Shown piece after piece: positions 1-5,961 of a DNA stretch of 5,961 bases. Origin of the DNA: an uncultured Clostridium sp. (lineage in GTDB: Bacteria; Bacillota; Clostridia; Lachnospirales; Lachnospiraceae); contig CATWBR010000288.1 in assembly GCA_958349075.1 (NCBI GenBank), positions 1 through 5,961 on the forward strand, given 5' to 3'. The notes below the pieces were generated by a model, which worked only from the letters and a program-made list of their open reading frames with translations, was not told the DNA's origin and ran no database searches. The translations under genes were made by a program, and so were the position numbers. The first letter of the stretch is position 1. Each line of letters opens with the position of its first letter.

Positions 1-54
1 GTCATAATTTCATCCTTTACGGTATTTCTGTATTTTTAAAGGGGCATCAACAAC

Positions 55-79
55 GAAAAGCACGCTTCGCGTTCTTTTC
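55..79 (-). terminator. probable intrinsic terminator of the pts end of the block
   Basis: On the minus strand the sequence reads GAAAAGAACGC, GAA, GCGTGCTTTTC. This is an 11-base stem with one mismatch, a three-base loop, an A-rich left arm and a T-rich right arm followed by GTTGTTG. The A/T symmetry would let it work in both directions. It lies about 190 bases after the ptsI stop and is the best terminator-like structure in the window. Confidence 0.55.
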
Positions 80-146
80 ATTGCCACTCAATGCCAAGTG
101 CCGCATAATCATAATTTGTAATGATACAATTATAATTATGCGGCAC
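78..146 (-). CDS. possible 22-codon small open frame, unproven
   Basis: A GTG at 146-144 opens a 22-codon frame ending in TGA at 80-78. The predicted peptide begins V-P-H-N-Y-N-C-I-I-T and ends A-L-G-I-E-W-Q. GAGGAG lies five bases before the GTG, and an in-frame TGA just upstream fixes the start. The stop touches the terminator-like hairpin at 55-79. Most of the frame is built from the 98-146 inverted repeat, and base-pairing would bury the GTG. The placement of ribosome site, stop and terminator is suggestive, but a frame this short occurs easily by chance. I recognise no family. Confidence 0.22.
   Translation of the reverse strand: MPHNYNCIITNYDYAALGIEWQ
98..146. repeat. long near-perfect inverted repeat downstream of ptsI
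   Basis: The arms 98-109 (GTGCCGCATAAT) and 135-146 are perfectly complementary over 12 bases. The inner parts (111-120 and 125-134) also pair with about one bulge or mismatch, leaving a loop of about four bases. The foot of the stem is GC-rich and the rest AT-rich. Neither strand has a clean T-run directly after it, so it is not a classical intrinsic terminator; it could be an mRNA 3' stabiliser, a protein-binding palindrome or part of a repeated element. Confidence 0.85.
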
Positions 147-271
147 CTCTTCTCCTCAGTCAGATAAATGTTACGGCTCACAACTCAGCAAAACGGCCAT
201 GCTGCGGGCGGCAACAGATATATTCATTCACGGTCGGAAAAAAGGCGGTAACCCGTGTTTCGGCCACTTTC

Positions 272-1984
272 TCAACCCCTGACAAATTCTTTCATTAACT
301 GTTCAATCTCGGCCGCCGTCACAAGGCTCATGGCCTTATCCGCAACCGCTTTCAACTCTTCCACGCTGTATTCGGTAATATATTTTCTTGCCTTCAGAAT
401 GGCCGACGCGCTCATACTGAATTCGTTAAGCCCAAAGGCCAGAAGCAGTGGAATCATCAGCGGATCGCTGGCCGCCTCACCGCACATTCCCACCATAATG
501 CCCTCACTGCGTCCGCACTCGATAATGTGGCGGATGCTTCGAAGGACAGCCGGGTTGAATGTGGAATAAAGGTAAGAAACCTTATCGTTGCCCCGGTCTA
601 CCGACATCGTATACTGTGTCAGGTCATTGGTGCCGATACTGAAGAAATCAACTTCCCTGGCAAACACATCAGCCATCAGTGATGCTGCCGCCGTCTCGAC
701 CATAATACCGACCTGAATCTCTTTATTACAGGCAATTCCTTTTTCATCCAGTTCTTTTATGATGTCGTTTACAAGCGCCCTTGCCTCCCTGTATTCTTCA
801 ATGCAGGTGACCATGGGAACCATAATCTTTATATTGCCGAAGGCGCTGGCTCTTAAGAGGGCACGGAGCTGAGGGCGGTAGATATCGTCTTTTCTGTCAA
901 GGCAGAAGCGGATTGCCCGGTATCCCAGGAACGGATTCTCATCCTTTTTAAGCCCCATGTAAGGTATCTCTTTATCGCCGCCGATATCCAGTGTCCTGAT
1001 AATCACAGGTTTGCCCTTCATGGCAACGGCCACCTTCTTATACGCCTCATACTGCTCTTCCTCGGTCGGCATCTCATTCCGGTCCATAAACAGGAATTCC
1101 GTCCTGAAAAGGCCGATGCCTTCGCCGTCATAGGCAAGCACCCGGTCCACATCCTCCGGTTTTCCGATGTTGGCCGCCACTTCCACCGTCACGCCGTCCT
1201 TCGTGGTGCTGGGCATGCCGATATACTTCTTAAGCTCTTCTTTTTCCTGTAAATAAACGTTTCTCTTCTGTTCGTACTCTGCACGCAGGGAACTGTCGGG
1301 GTTTACAAAAATCTCGCCCGTCTCGCCGTCCAGGATCAGTTCATCTCCGTCCTTCACCTCGCCCAGGATGCCCGCTGCCGCCACAACGGCCGGAATCTCC
1401 AGCGCTCTGGAAAGAATAGCCGAGTGGGAGGTGCGTCCTCCAAGTTCCGTAACAATACCAACCACATTTGAAGGATTGATTCCTGCGGTCACGGACGGGG
1501 TCAGATCCTCTGCCATCAGGATTGTCCCGGCCGGAAGAAGGGATACGTCCACCGACTGGACACCCAGAAGCAGTTTCTGCATTCTTGTCTTAATGTCTCT
1601 CATATCCGCAGCTCTCTGCTGCATCAGTTCATCATCCATGGAAGCAAACATATCCGCATACATATTGCAGACTGTTTCCACCGCAAATTCGCTGCAGACT
1701 TTATCGTTCTCAATCTGGTTCTCGATCTCGCCCGTCAGCATCGGATCCTGTAAAAGCATTAAATGACCTTTTAAAATCTCAGCTTCTTTTTCACCGATTC
1801 TGGATGCCATGTCCTCCGCCAGGACGCTCACATCCGCGATGCTCTGTTCCACCGCCTTTTTAAAACGTAATTTCTCTGCTTCTGCATCTTCTATCCCGGT
1901 ATTCTCGATCACAAGCTGCTCTTCTTTCAGAATAGCAGCCCTGCCAATGCCGATACCGGCTGATGCGCCTGTTCCTCTTGCCAT
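272..1984 (-). CDS. ptsI: PTS enzyme I (phosphoenolpyruvate-protein phosphotransferase)
   Basis: Enzyme I autophosphorylates from phosphoenolpyruvate and transfers the phosphate to HPr His15, the first step of all PTS sugar uptake. The 570 residues are the usual length. The domains are in order: the N-terminal HPr-binding helical domain (about 4-125); the swivelling phosphohistidine domain with GGRTSHSAIL, where His187 is the phosphorylated residue; and the C-terminal PEP-binding TIM barrel (about 250-540). The barrel shows GLFRTEFLF (Arg294), RTLDIGGDK (Arg330), GTNDLTQY (451-458) and GMCGE with the catalytic Cys501. All key residues are present and there is no frameshift. The start is fixed by AGGAGGA six bases before the ATG. 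It is the last gene of the block, 27 bases after ptsH, which encodes its direct substrate. Confidence 0.98.
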   Translation of the reverse strand: MARGTGASAGIGIGRAAILKEEQLVIENTGIEDAEAEKLRFKKAVEQSIADVSVLAEDMASRIGEKEAEILKGHLMLLQDPMLTGEIENQIENDKVCSEFAVETVCNMYADMFASMDDELMQQRAADMRDIKTRMQKLLLGVQSVDVSLLPAGTILMAEDLTPSVTAGINPSNVVGIVTELGGRTSHSAILSRALEIPAVVAAAGILGEVKDGDELILDGETGEIFVNPDSSLRAEYEQKRNVYLQEKEELKKYIGMPSTTKDGVTVEVAANIGKPEDVDRVLAYDGEGIGLFRTEFLFMDRNEMPTEEEQYEAYKKVAVAMKGKPVIIRTLDIGGDKEIPYMGLKKDENPFLGYRAIRFCLDRKDDIYRPQLRALLRASAFGNIKIMVPMVTCIEEYREARALVNDIIKELDEKGIACNKEIQVGIMVETAAASLMADVFAREVDFFSIGTNDLTQYTMSVDRGNDKVSYLYSTFNPAVLRSIRHIIECGRSEGIMVGMCGEAASDPLMIPLLLAFGLNEFSMSASAILKARKYITEYSVEELKAVADKAMSLVTAAEIEQLMKEFVRG

Positions 1985-2011
1985 TGTGGTTCCTCCTCTT
2001 TCCGGATTATT

Positions 2012-2275
2012 TTACTCGCCGAGGCCGTCGTTTACGATTTTTAACATCGCGGACAATGCTTCCTCCTCGTCTTTACCGTCACAGATAAATTCAATCTCAT
2101 CCCCGCATTTGATACAGGCGCCCAGAACGCTCAATACGCTCTTGGCATTGGATACTGAATTTCTGAAACTGAACATAATGGAGCAGTCAAACTTTCCAGC
2201 TTCATTACAGAAAATCCCGGCCGGCCTCAGATGGAGGCCGATTGGGTTCCTAATTTTTATTTTTGCCTTAACCAT
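2012..2275 (-). CDS. ptsH: phosphocarrier protein HPr of the PTS
   Basis: HPr accepts phosphate from enzyme I and passes it to sugar-specific EIIA proteins in the cytoplasm. The 87 residues match the family length. The active-site loop GLHLRPAG has His15 with Arg17 in place. Ser46, the HPr kinase site of Gram-positive bacteria, is present in NAKSVLSVL, so both catalytic phosphorylation and regulatory phosphorylation for catabolite control are possible; HPr kinase is not in this window. Two things are unusual: Leu at position 16, where Ala is common, and five cysteines (23, 31, 54, 57, 65), with 54 and 57 forming a CxxC just after the Ser46 helix. AGAGGGG sits ten bases before the ATG, directly after the cdaR stop (17-base gap), and ptsI follows after 27 bases. 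A specialised HPr-like carrier is a less likely alternative. Confidence 0.95.
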   Translation of the reverse strand: MVKAKIKIRNPIGLHLRPAGIFCNEAGKFDCSIMFSFRNSVSNAKSVLSVLGACIKCGDEIEFICDGKDEEEALSAMLKIVNDGLGE

Positions 2276-2292
2276 GACAAAATAACCCCTCT

Positions 2293-3696
2293 TTACTGTT
2301 CTTCCGACTTACTTTCAGCAGGTTTTGTGTCAGCCGCGCTGCTTTCTGCTGATTTTGTCTCATTTGATTTCGTTTCATTTGATTTCGTTTCGTTTGGTTT
2401 CGGTTCGCCCGCTTTTGTCTCAGCCGCGGTTCCGGAAACTTCATCGGCCGGCGACTTCTCGGCAATGGTGATCGACACTTCAGGGTAAGCGATGATCTCA
2501 AACGCATCGTCTAACTGAAGCGCTGCCCTTACTTTGTGGGTTCCCACGCCCAGTCCCGTCACATCGGCATGGATGCTCATCTTTGCCGTAGAAAGGCTGT
2601 CCAGATCCTCTTTGAGTCCGCGCACTTTTATCTCCGCTTTCTCATCGTCAAACGTATAGGAGTAACTGTCCGACCTGCCGTTCATCGGTATGTCCTTCGT
2701 GTCTACCGTGAACGTCTTCTCTCTCAGAGGTTCCACCTTGAGAATCACTTTAATCACCGTATCGCTCATACCGGCTATCGTGACATTCGGTTCCAGGAAA
2801 TCCTTCAGATCGATCTCGCAGACCTTGTCCGCAGTGGCGCCGTCGATATTGAGAAGCGGATCCTGAATCGTAATCGTGCTCATACCCGCCAGATCCGACT
2901 TAAGTCCTGCTACTTCCACATTCTTGACGCTTGTCTCCACGCCCGTATACTTGTATCCCTGGGCAACCTCGCCCGTGACTACAAAGTCGAGCGGCACCGT
3001 CTTGGTCTTAAGAACCTGCATCGTGTAACTGATGTCTCCGCCCAGCACCTTCACGCTGTCACCGAGCTGTTCCATCAGGCTGTTTCCATTGGCATCAAAG
3101 AATACTGGCGTTTCCGTTCCGGAAATATCGCTGCTGACGCCGTCAATATTAAACTCAATACCAACACCGTTAATCTGTCCAATCAGTGAAACCGGTCCCT
3201 TGATGCTTACATGATCCGGAGACATTGTGATTTCGCCCGGCTGATATCCGTCGGCCAAATTGCCGTACGGCAGAGCCTTAAGCTGGAAATCCTTGGTCTG
3301 CAATGCTTCCGTCTGTATCTTGATGACCTCCGGTGATTTTACCGTCGGCGTCGTCTCGAATAATTCATTATTGTTCACAACCTCAACCTTGATCGGAATT
3401 GCTCCCGTCACATCGTACATCTCGGCGAGATCGGCATAAGCCCTGAAATCGCTGTTCTTTATCTTATATTTATCCTTGGTTCTGATCCGGTAGGTGATTA
3501 CCGCCGTCTTCTTTCCTACTATATCATAGGTCAGATCCGCTTTTTCCAGAACCTGTTCGTTGATTGGTTCCACTGGAACCTCTTTTGTATCTGTAGTCAC
3601 CGGATTGGCCACATTCACAACAGCCAGCCATACAAAAAATGCACAGAGCAGGGAAATCAGCTTCAGTCCGGAATTTTTAGTCAGCTTTTCTTTCAT
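2293..3696 (-). CDS. cdaR: YbbR-domain regulator of CdaA (CdaR)
   Basis: CdaR is a membrane-anchored protein that binds CdaA and modulates c-di-AMP synthesis. From the chosen start it has 467 residues: a short basic N-terminus, one membrane helix (about 11-30, ending in the family-like W-A-V-V-N-V-A-N-P stretch), then four beta-rich YbbR-like repeats outside the membrane at about 34-130, 131-226, 229-322 and 326-412. Four repeats is also the number in Bacillus CdaR. A tail (413-467) rich in Glu, Lys, Ser and Thr follows, with three NETKS units. An upstream in-frame ATG at 3747 would add 17 residues, but it has no ribosome binding site and would lengthen the overlap with cdaA; the ATG at 3696 has GGAAGGGAAGG ahead of it and yields a proper N-terminal anchor. 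The gene overlaps cdaA by 20 bases, and its stop abuts the ptsH ribosome binding site. Confidence 0.93.
   Translation of the reverse strand: MKEKLTKNSGLKLISLLCAFFVWLAVVNVANPVTTDTKEVPVEPINEQVLEKADLTYDIVGKKTAVITYRIRTKDKYKIKNSDFRAYADLAEMYDVTGAIPIKVEVVNNNELFETTPTVKSPEVIKIQTEALQTKDFQLKALPYGNLADGYQPGEITMSPDHVSIKGPVSLIGQINGVGIEFNIDGVSSDISGTETPVFFDANGNSLMEQLGDSVKVLGGDISYTMQVLKTKTVPLDFVVTGEVAQGYKYTGVETSVKNVEVAGLKSDLAGMSTITIQDPLLNIDGATADKVCEIDLKDFLEPNVTIAGMSDTVIKVILKVEPLREKTFTVDTKDIPMNGRSDSYSYTFDDEKAEIKVRGLKEDLDSLSTAKMSIHADVTGLGVGTHKVRAALQLDDAFEIIAYPEVSITIAEKSPADEVSGTAAETKAGEPKPNETKSNETKSNETKSAESSAADTKPAESKSEEQ
2361..2405 (-). repeat. 15-base tandem repeat coding NETKS units in the CdaR tail
   Basis: Two identical 15-base units (2361-2375 and 2376-2390) are followed by a degenerate third (2391-2405). 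The period is five codons, so gain or loss of a unit would keep the cdaR frame. Flanking sequence (K-P-A-E-S-K and E-T-K-A-G) is similar in composition, suggesting older, decayed units. Confidence 0.85.
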
Positions 3697-4549
3697 TCTT
3701 CCGCCTTCCCTTCCAAATCTTAAATCTGCCTGCACTTGTCTCGTCATGTTTTACCAGAGTCGACAGAAGGCTTCTCAGTTCGTCTCCGCTTGCAACCCTG
3801 CGGAGCTGGCCTCCCGATGCCACCGACACGCGTCCCGTCTCCTCGGAGACGACAATCGTCACGCTGTCCGTAGCCTCACTGACCCCCACGGCAGCCCTGT
3901 GCCTTGTTCCCAGGTCTTTGCTGATCGCCATGTTATCCGACAGGGGCAGATAGCAGGTCGCAGCCGTAACACGGTTCCCCCTGATAACTACGGCTCCGTC
4001 GTGCAGCGGTGTATTGTGTTCGAAAATATTGATCAGAAGCTGGCTTGTTACAATGCCGTCCACCTCGATTCCGGTTCTCTCGATCTCCCCCAGGGAAGTT
4101 GCTTTCTCGATAACCATCAGGGCTCCTGTTTTTACCTTGCCCATCTCAAAGCTGGCTCTCACCAGTTCATTAATTGTCTTCTCTGTGAAACTTTCATTCT
4201 TCTTCATGTCATCCGCCGTAAACAGGTTGGTCAGGACATTCTTGCTGCCGAGCTGCTCCAGGGCCTTACGGAGCTCCGGCTGGAAAATAATCAGGATAGC
4301 CGTCACCGCGATATAAGAAGTCTTTTCCAGCAGCCACAGGATTGTATCAAGTTCCAATATGGCGGCCACAAGGACGAACGCAAAAATAAAGAGAATACCT
4401 TTCAGAAGGGTCCATGCTCTTGTATTCTTAATCCATACCAGCATCTCATATACTACTATCGTAATAATTGCAATTTCTATGAAGTTTTTGAAAGTAATCT
4501 CCGGCACAAATGCTATCCAGGAATACAGTTCCTTAATAATATCGGCCAT
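3677..4549 (-). CDS. cdaA: membrane diadenylate cyclase CdaA (c-di-AMP synthase)
   Basis: CdaA condenses two ATP into cyclic di-AMP, the second messenger that controls potassium and osmolyte transport and cell-wall homeostasis in Firmicutes. The 290 residues match the family layout: three membrane helices at about 20-40, 48-65 and 75-92, the FQPELR segment (89-94) typical after the last helix, a short linker, then the DAC (DisA_N) domain at about 120-265. Both catalytic motifs are intact: DGA at 184-186, within PLHDGAVVIR, and RHR at 216-218, within GTRHRAA. The SEETG stretch (235-239) is also family-typical. The C-terminus is short and basic. Start: AGGAGGTG sits just ahead of the ATG. The gene lies 27 bases after an unknown membrane protein and overlaps cdaR by 20 bases, the usual cyclase-regulator pairing. 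No key residue is missing, so it should be active. Confidence 0.97.
   Translation of the reverse strand: MADIIKELYSWIAFVPEITFKNFIEIAIITIVVYEMLVWIKNTRAWTLLKGILFIFAFVLVAAILELDTILWLLEKTSYIAVTAILIIFQPELRKALEQLGSKNVLTNLFTADDMKKNESFTEKTINELVRASFEMGKVKTGALMVIEKATSLGEIERTGIEVDGIVTSQLLINIFEHNTPLHDGAVVIRGNRVTAATCYLPLSDNMAISKDLGTRHRAAVGVSEATDSVTIVVSEETGRVSVASGGQLRRVASGDELRSLLSTLVKHDETSAGRFKIWKGRRKNERKAD
3704..3714 (-). promoter_or_regulatory. ribosome binding site that decides the cdaR start
   Basis: GGAAGGGAAGG ends seven bases before the ATG at 3696-3694 and lies inside the end of cdaA. No comparable purine motif precedes the alternative ATG at 3747, so the shorter cdaR is preferred. Confidence 0.6.
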
Positions 4550-4576
4550 GCGCTCACCTCCTCTTGTCTTTTTAAT

Positions 4577-5521
4577 CTATTTTTGTCTCGGCGTCCTCCG
4601 GGTGTTAATCTTCTGTACCTTCACATCGGGTTTTGTCACCGCAATCTTCGGAACCGCCTTCACATAGTAATAATAATCGTCATCCTCAAACTGAACAAAC
4701 TCTGTTCTGCTATAGTCTACGGCAAATACGAAAAAGTGATACACGCCCGCGACCGCAGCCGACAATAAAATCGCAATAATAAGGCCCGGCACCGATACCG
4801 ACACGCCGAACTTAAAGTCACCGATAAAGATTACAACTAACTGGATAATGGAACCGGCCGTGATTGCGGCCCCCCAGGAATAGTTAATTGAAAGATTTTT
4901 CACAACGTGCACCACCAGGACACCCAGGCATCCCGCCGCAATCATGACGAGCATGGTCTGGTTTCCAATCAGGCTTTTCACCACCTGGGCAAAGACCTGG
5001 GTCATCTCGACCTGTTCGCTTCCCGCCAGAAAGCTGCTGTTCTGTTTCACATACATGATTACGTAATATACAAAAATCCCGCAGCTCATCGGTATCACAG
5101 ACACAAGGCTGCCGGCCAGTCCCACTAAGAGCGGAACGGCAAACGGTATCTTGAAAAAGAACAGGATCGGCGTCGCTAAAAGAAGGATGCTGTCCCCCGG
5201 CTGAAACCCGTAATAGAGCAGGACCACGATAAACAGGAAAATGCATGTGATCACCGCCACCTCCAGGGATGCGGCATACAACTGTATTAAAAGAAAACCG
5301 CCGGCCAGAAACGCGATGGTCCCGTACGGCAGGCAGGTGGCTACAAGTCCCATGGCCACCGGTACCAGGGAGCCCGATATCTTAGGCATAAAACCGGCAT
5401 TCCTGTTGATCAGAAATATAGCGGTAAACGCTACAATAAACTTTAGTACTGGGATTACAAATGCGCTGTTTTTACCGTAAAATGCTTTGAGCCTCTCCTT
5501 AAAAACCAGAAGTCCCTTCAT
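4577..5521 (-). CDS. multi-pass membrane protein of unknown function, upstream of cdaA
   Basis: This 314-residue protein is very hydrophobic. About eight membrane segments can be placed, roughly at residues 22-38, 52-75, 85-103, 112-135, 138-157, 188-206, 215-234 and 243-267. A hydrophilic C-terminal tail of about 45 residues follows. It carries an acidic/aromatic patch, FEDDDYYYY (278-286), and then a Lys/Arg-rich end that is probably cytoplasmic. I see no Walker, ABC or transporter signature, so permease-like labels would rest on hydrophobicity alone. The ATG at 5521-5519 overlaps the previous stop and has GGGAGGG nine bases upstream, inside the preceding gene. The stop is 27 bases from cdaA. 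The position suggests a membrane partner of the preceding small protein, and possibly of CdaA, but that is inference. Confidence 0.88.
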   Translation of the reverse strand: MKGLLVFKERLKAFYGKNSAFVIPVLKFIVAFTAIFLINRNAGFMPKISGSLVPVAMGLVATCLPYGTIAFLAGGFLLIQLYAASLEVAVITCIFLFIVVLLYYGFQPGDSILLLATPILFFFKIPFAVPLLVGLAGSLVSVIPMSCGIFVYYVIMYVKQNSSFLAGSEQVEMTQVFAQVVKSLIGNQTMLVMIAAGCLGVLVVHVVKNLSINYSWGAAITAGSIIQLVVIFIGDFKFGVSVSVPGLIIAILLSAAVAGVYHFFVFAVDYSRTEFVQFEDDDYYYYVKAVPKIAVTKPDVKVQKINTRRTPRQK

Positions 5522-5961
5522 ACGCGTCTGCCCTCCCTCGCAAGTTCCCTGGAGCGGCTGTGGTAGTCATAGCGCTTGTCCAGATGTTTTAATTTCGCAA
5601 TATAAATACGGTTCATTCTCGCCTGATAATCATATCTCCTGCTGTAAACGGCACATAATAGCGCCATATACAGAACAAGCCCCACAAGGTAAAATGCTCC
5701 TCCCTTCCAGGCAAGGCCTGTAAGAGCATCGATACCTATGGTGCTCAGGAAAACATCCATATTAAACAAAACCCATATGGCCAGAATCATCATACAGCAT
5801 AGAGTGTAGCTTATAAAACCGCGTATCATGTTCCGGCTGATATAATCACCTTTGAAGTAGCTGGTAACGGACGTCATCCGGCCGCCGTTCTTTTTCTCGA
5901 AAACGGCCAGGTCTGTCATCAGCCTGATCTTCTCTTCATTGAGCATAAGTTCACTCCCCAT
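5518..5961 (-). CDS. small two-helix membrane protein of unknown function, start uncertain
   Basis: I do not recognise this family. The frame gives up to 147 residues. A charged N-terminal part of about 45 residues is followed by two hydrophobic segments at about residues 49-67 and 86-106, then a strongly basic, tyrosine- and arginine-rich C-terminus (about 107-147) that should lie in the cytoplasm by the positive-inside rule. There is no signal peptide or catalytic motif. The first ATG coincides with the last bases of the window, so an earlier start cannot be excluded. The ATG at residue 6 (5946-5944) has GGGGAG seven bases ahead of it and is the better supported start, giving 142 residues. 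Its stop overlaps the start of the next gene as ATGA, which suggests translational coupling and a shared role with that membrane protein. The coding call is firm from length, composition and overlap; the function is unknown. Confidence 0.8.
   Translation of the reverse strand: MGSELMLNEEKIRLMTDLAVFEKKNGGRMTSVTSYFKGDYISRNMIRGFISYTLCCMMILAIWVLFNMDVFLSTIGIDALTGLAWKGGAFYLVGLVLYMALLCAVYSRRYDYQARMNRIYIAKLKHLDKRYDYHSRSRELAREGRRV
5954..5959 (-). promoter_or_regulatory. candidate ribosome binding site for the internal ATG at 5946
   Basis: GGGGAG on the minus strand lies seven bases before the ATG at 5946-5944. It favours that start over the one at 5961, whose upstream sequence is outside the window. 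Confidence 0.4.

Noticed and set aside
1..39. Plus-strand open frame from base 1 ending in TAA at 37-39, which could be the tail of a convergent gene
   Set aside because: Only 12 codons are visible and they resemble no known C-terminus; the frame cannot be judged from this window.
238..270. Possible intrinsic terminator right after ptsI, with six T on the minus strand at 243-238
   Set aside because: Only three-base stems (such as CGG/CCG) can be formed before the T-run, too weak for a convincing terminator; the hairpin at 55-79 is much better.
2361..2390. cre-like sequence TGAAACGAAATCA on the minus strand, which would suggest CcpA control near ptsH
   Set aside because: It is one base short of the 14-base cre pattern, recurs only because it is part of the NETKS coding repeat, and lies inside cdaR rather than at a promoter.
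2536..3189. A 217-codon open frame on the plus strand opposite cdaR
   Set aside because: It is antisense to the YbbR repeats, with no recognisable domain or initiation signal; best read as a shadow of cdaR codon usage.
3697..3747. Longer CdaR starting at 3747
   Set aside because: There is no ribosome binding site before that ATG, the overlap with cdaA would grow to 71 bases, and the added charged residues do not fit the short N-terminus before the CdaR membrane anchor.
3560..4768. A 402-codon open frame on the plus strand opposite cdaA and the end of cdaR
   Set aside because: It is antisense to genes with intact catalytic motifs, spans three minus-strand genes, has no ribosome site or domain that I can see, and its composition (many His, Cys, Arg and Gln) is that of a shadow frame.

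Overview
The window is a compact, one-directional gene block on the minus strand. The protein sequences (a CdaA/CdaR pair, a Gram-positive style HPr with His15 and Ser46, and enzyme I), the strong AGGAGG-type ribosome binding sites and the fairly balanced base composition suggest a low-to-mid GC Firmicute. Gut Clostridia of the Lachnospiraceae type are the best guess, but this is an inference from style and was not tested by any search.

Layout in transcription order, right to left: (1) 5961-5518, a small two-helix membrane protein of unknown function that begins at or beyond the window edge; (2) 5521-4577, a multi-pass membrane protein of unknown function with an acidic/tyrosine-rich cytoplasmic tail; (3) 4549-3677, cdaA, a membrane diadenylate cyclase making c-di-AMP; (4) 3696-2293, cdaR, the YbbR-domain partner of CdaA, with a low-complexity C-terminal tail; (5) 2275-2012, ptsH, HPr; (6) 1984-272, ptsI, enzyme I of the phosphotransferase system. 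Genes 1/2 overlap by 4 bases (ATGA), genes 3/4 overlap by 20 bases, and all other gaps are 17-27 bases. No terminator is visible between genes. The block therefore reads as one transcript, probably starting upstream of the window.

Functionally, the window joins second-messenger synthesis at the membrane (CdaA and CdaR) to the general, sugar-independent part of the PTS (EI takes phosphate from PEP and passes it to HPr His15). In the textbook Firmicute arrangement cdaA-cdaR is followed by glmM; here the next genes are ptsH-ptsI. Whether this reflects functional coupling or only co-transcription cannot be told from sequence.

The 271 bases after ptsI hold no large gene. They contain a long, nearly perfect inverted repeat (98-146), a hairpin with A/T flanks that looks like an intrinsic terminator (55-79), and, threaded through the inverted repeat, a 22-codon open frame with a good ribosome binding site that stops at the edge of the terminator. 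A possible start codon of another minus-strand gene lies at positions 5-3. Apart from the linkage of cda and pts genes, this tail region is the least explained part of the window.
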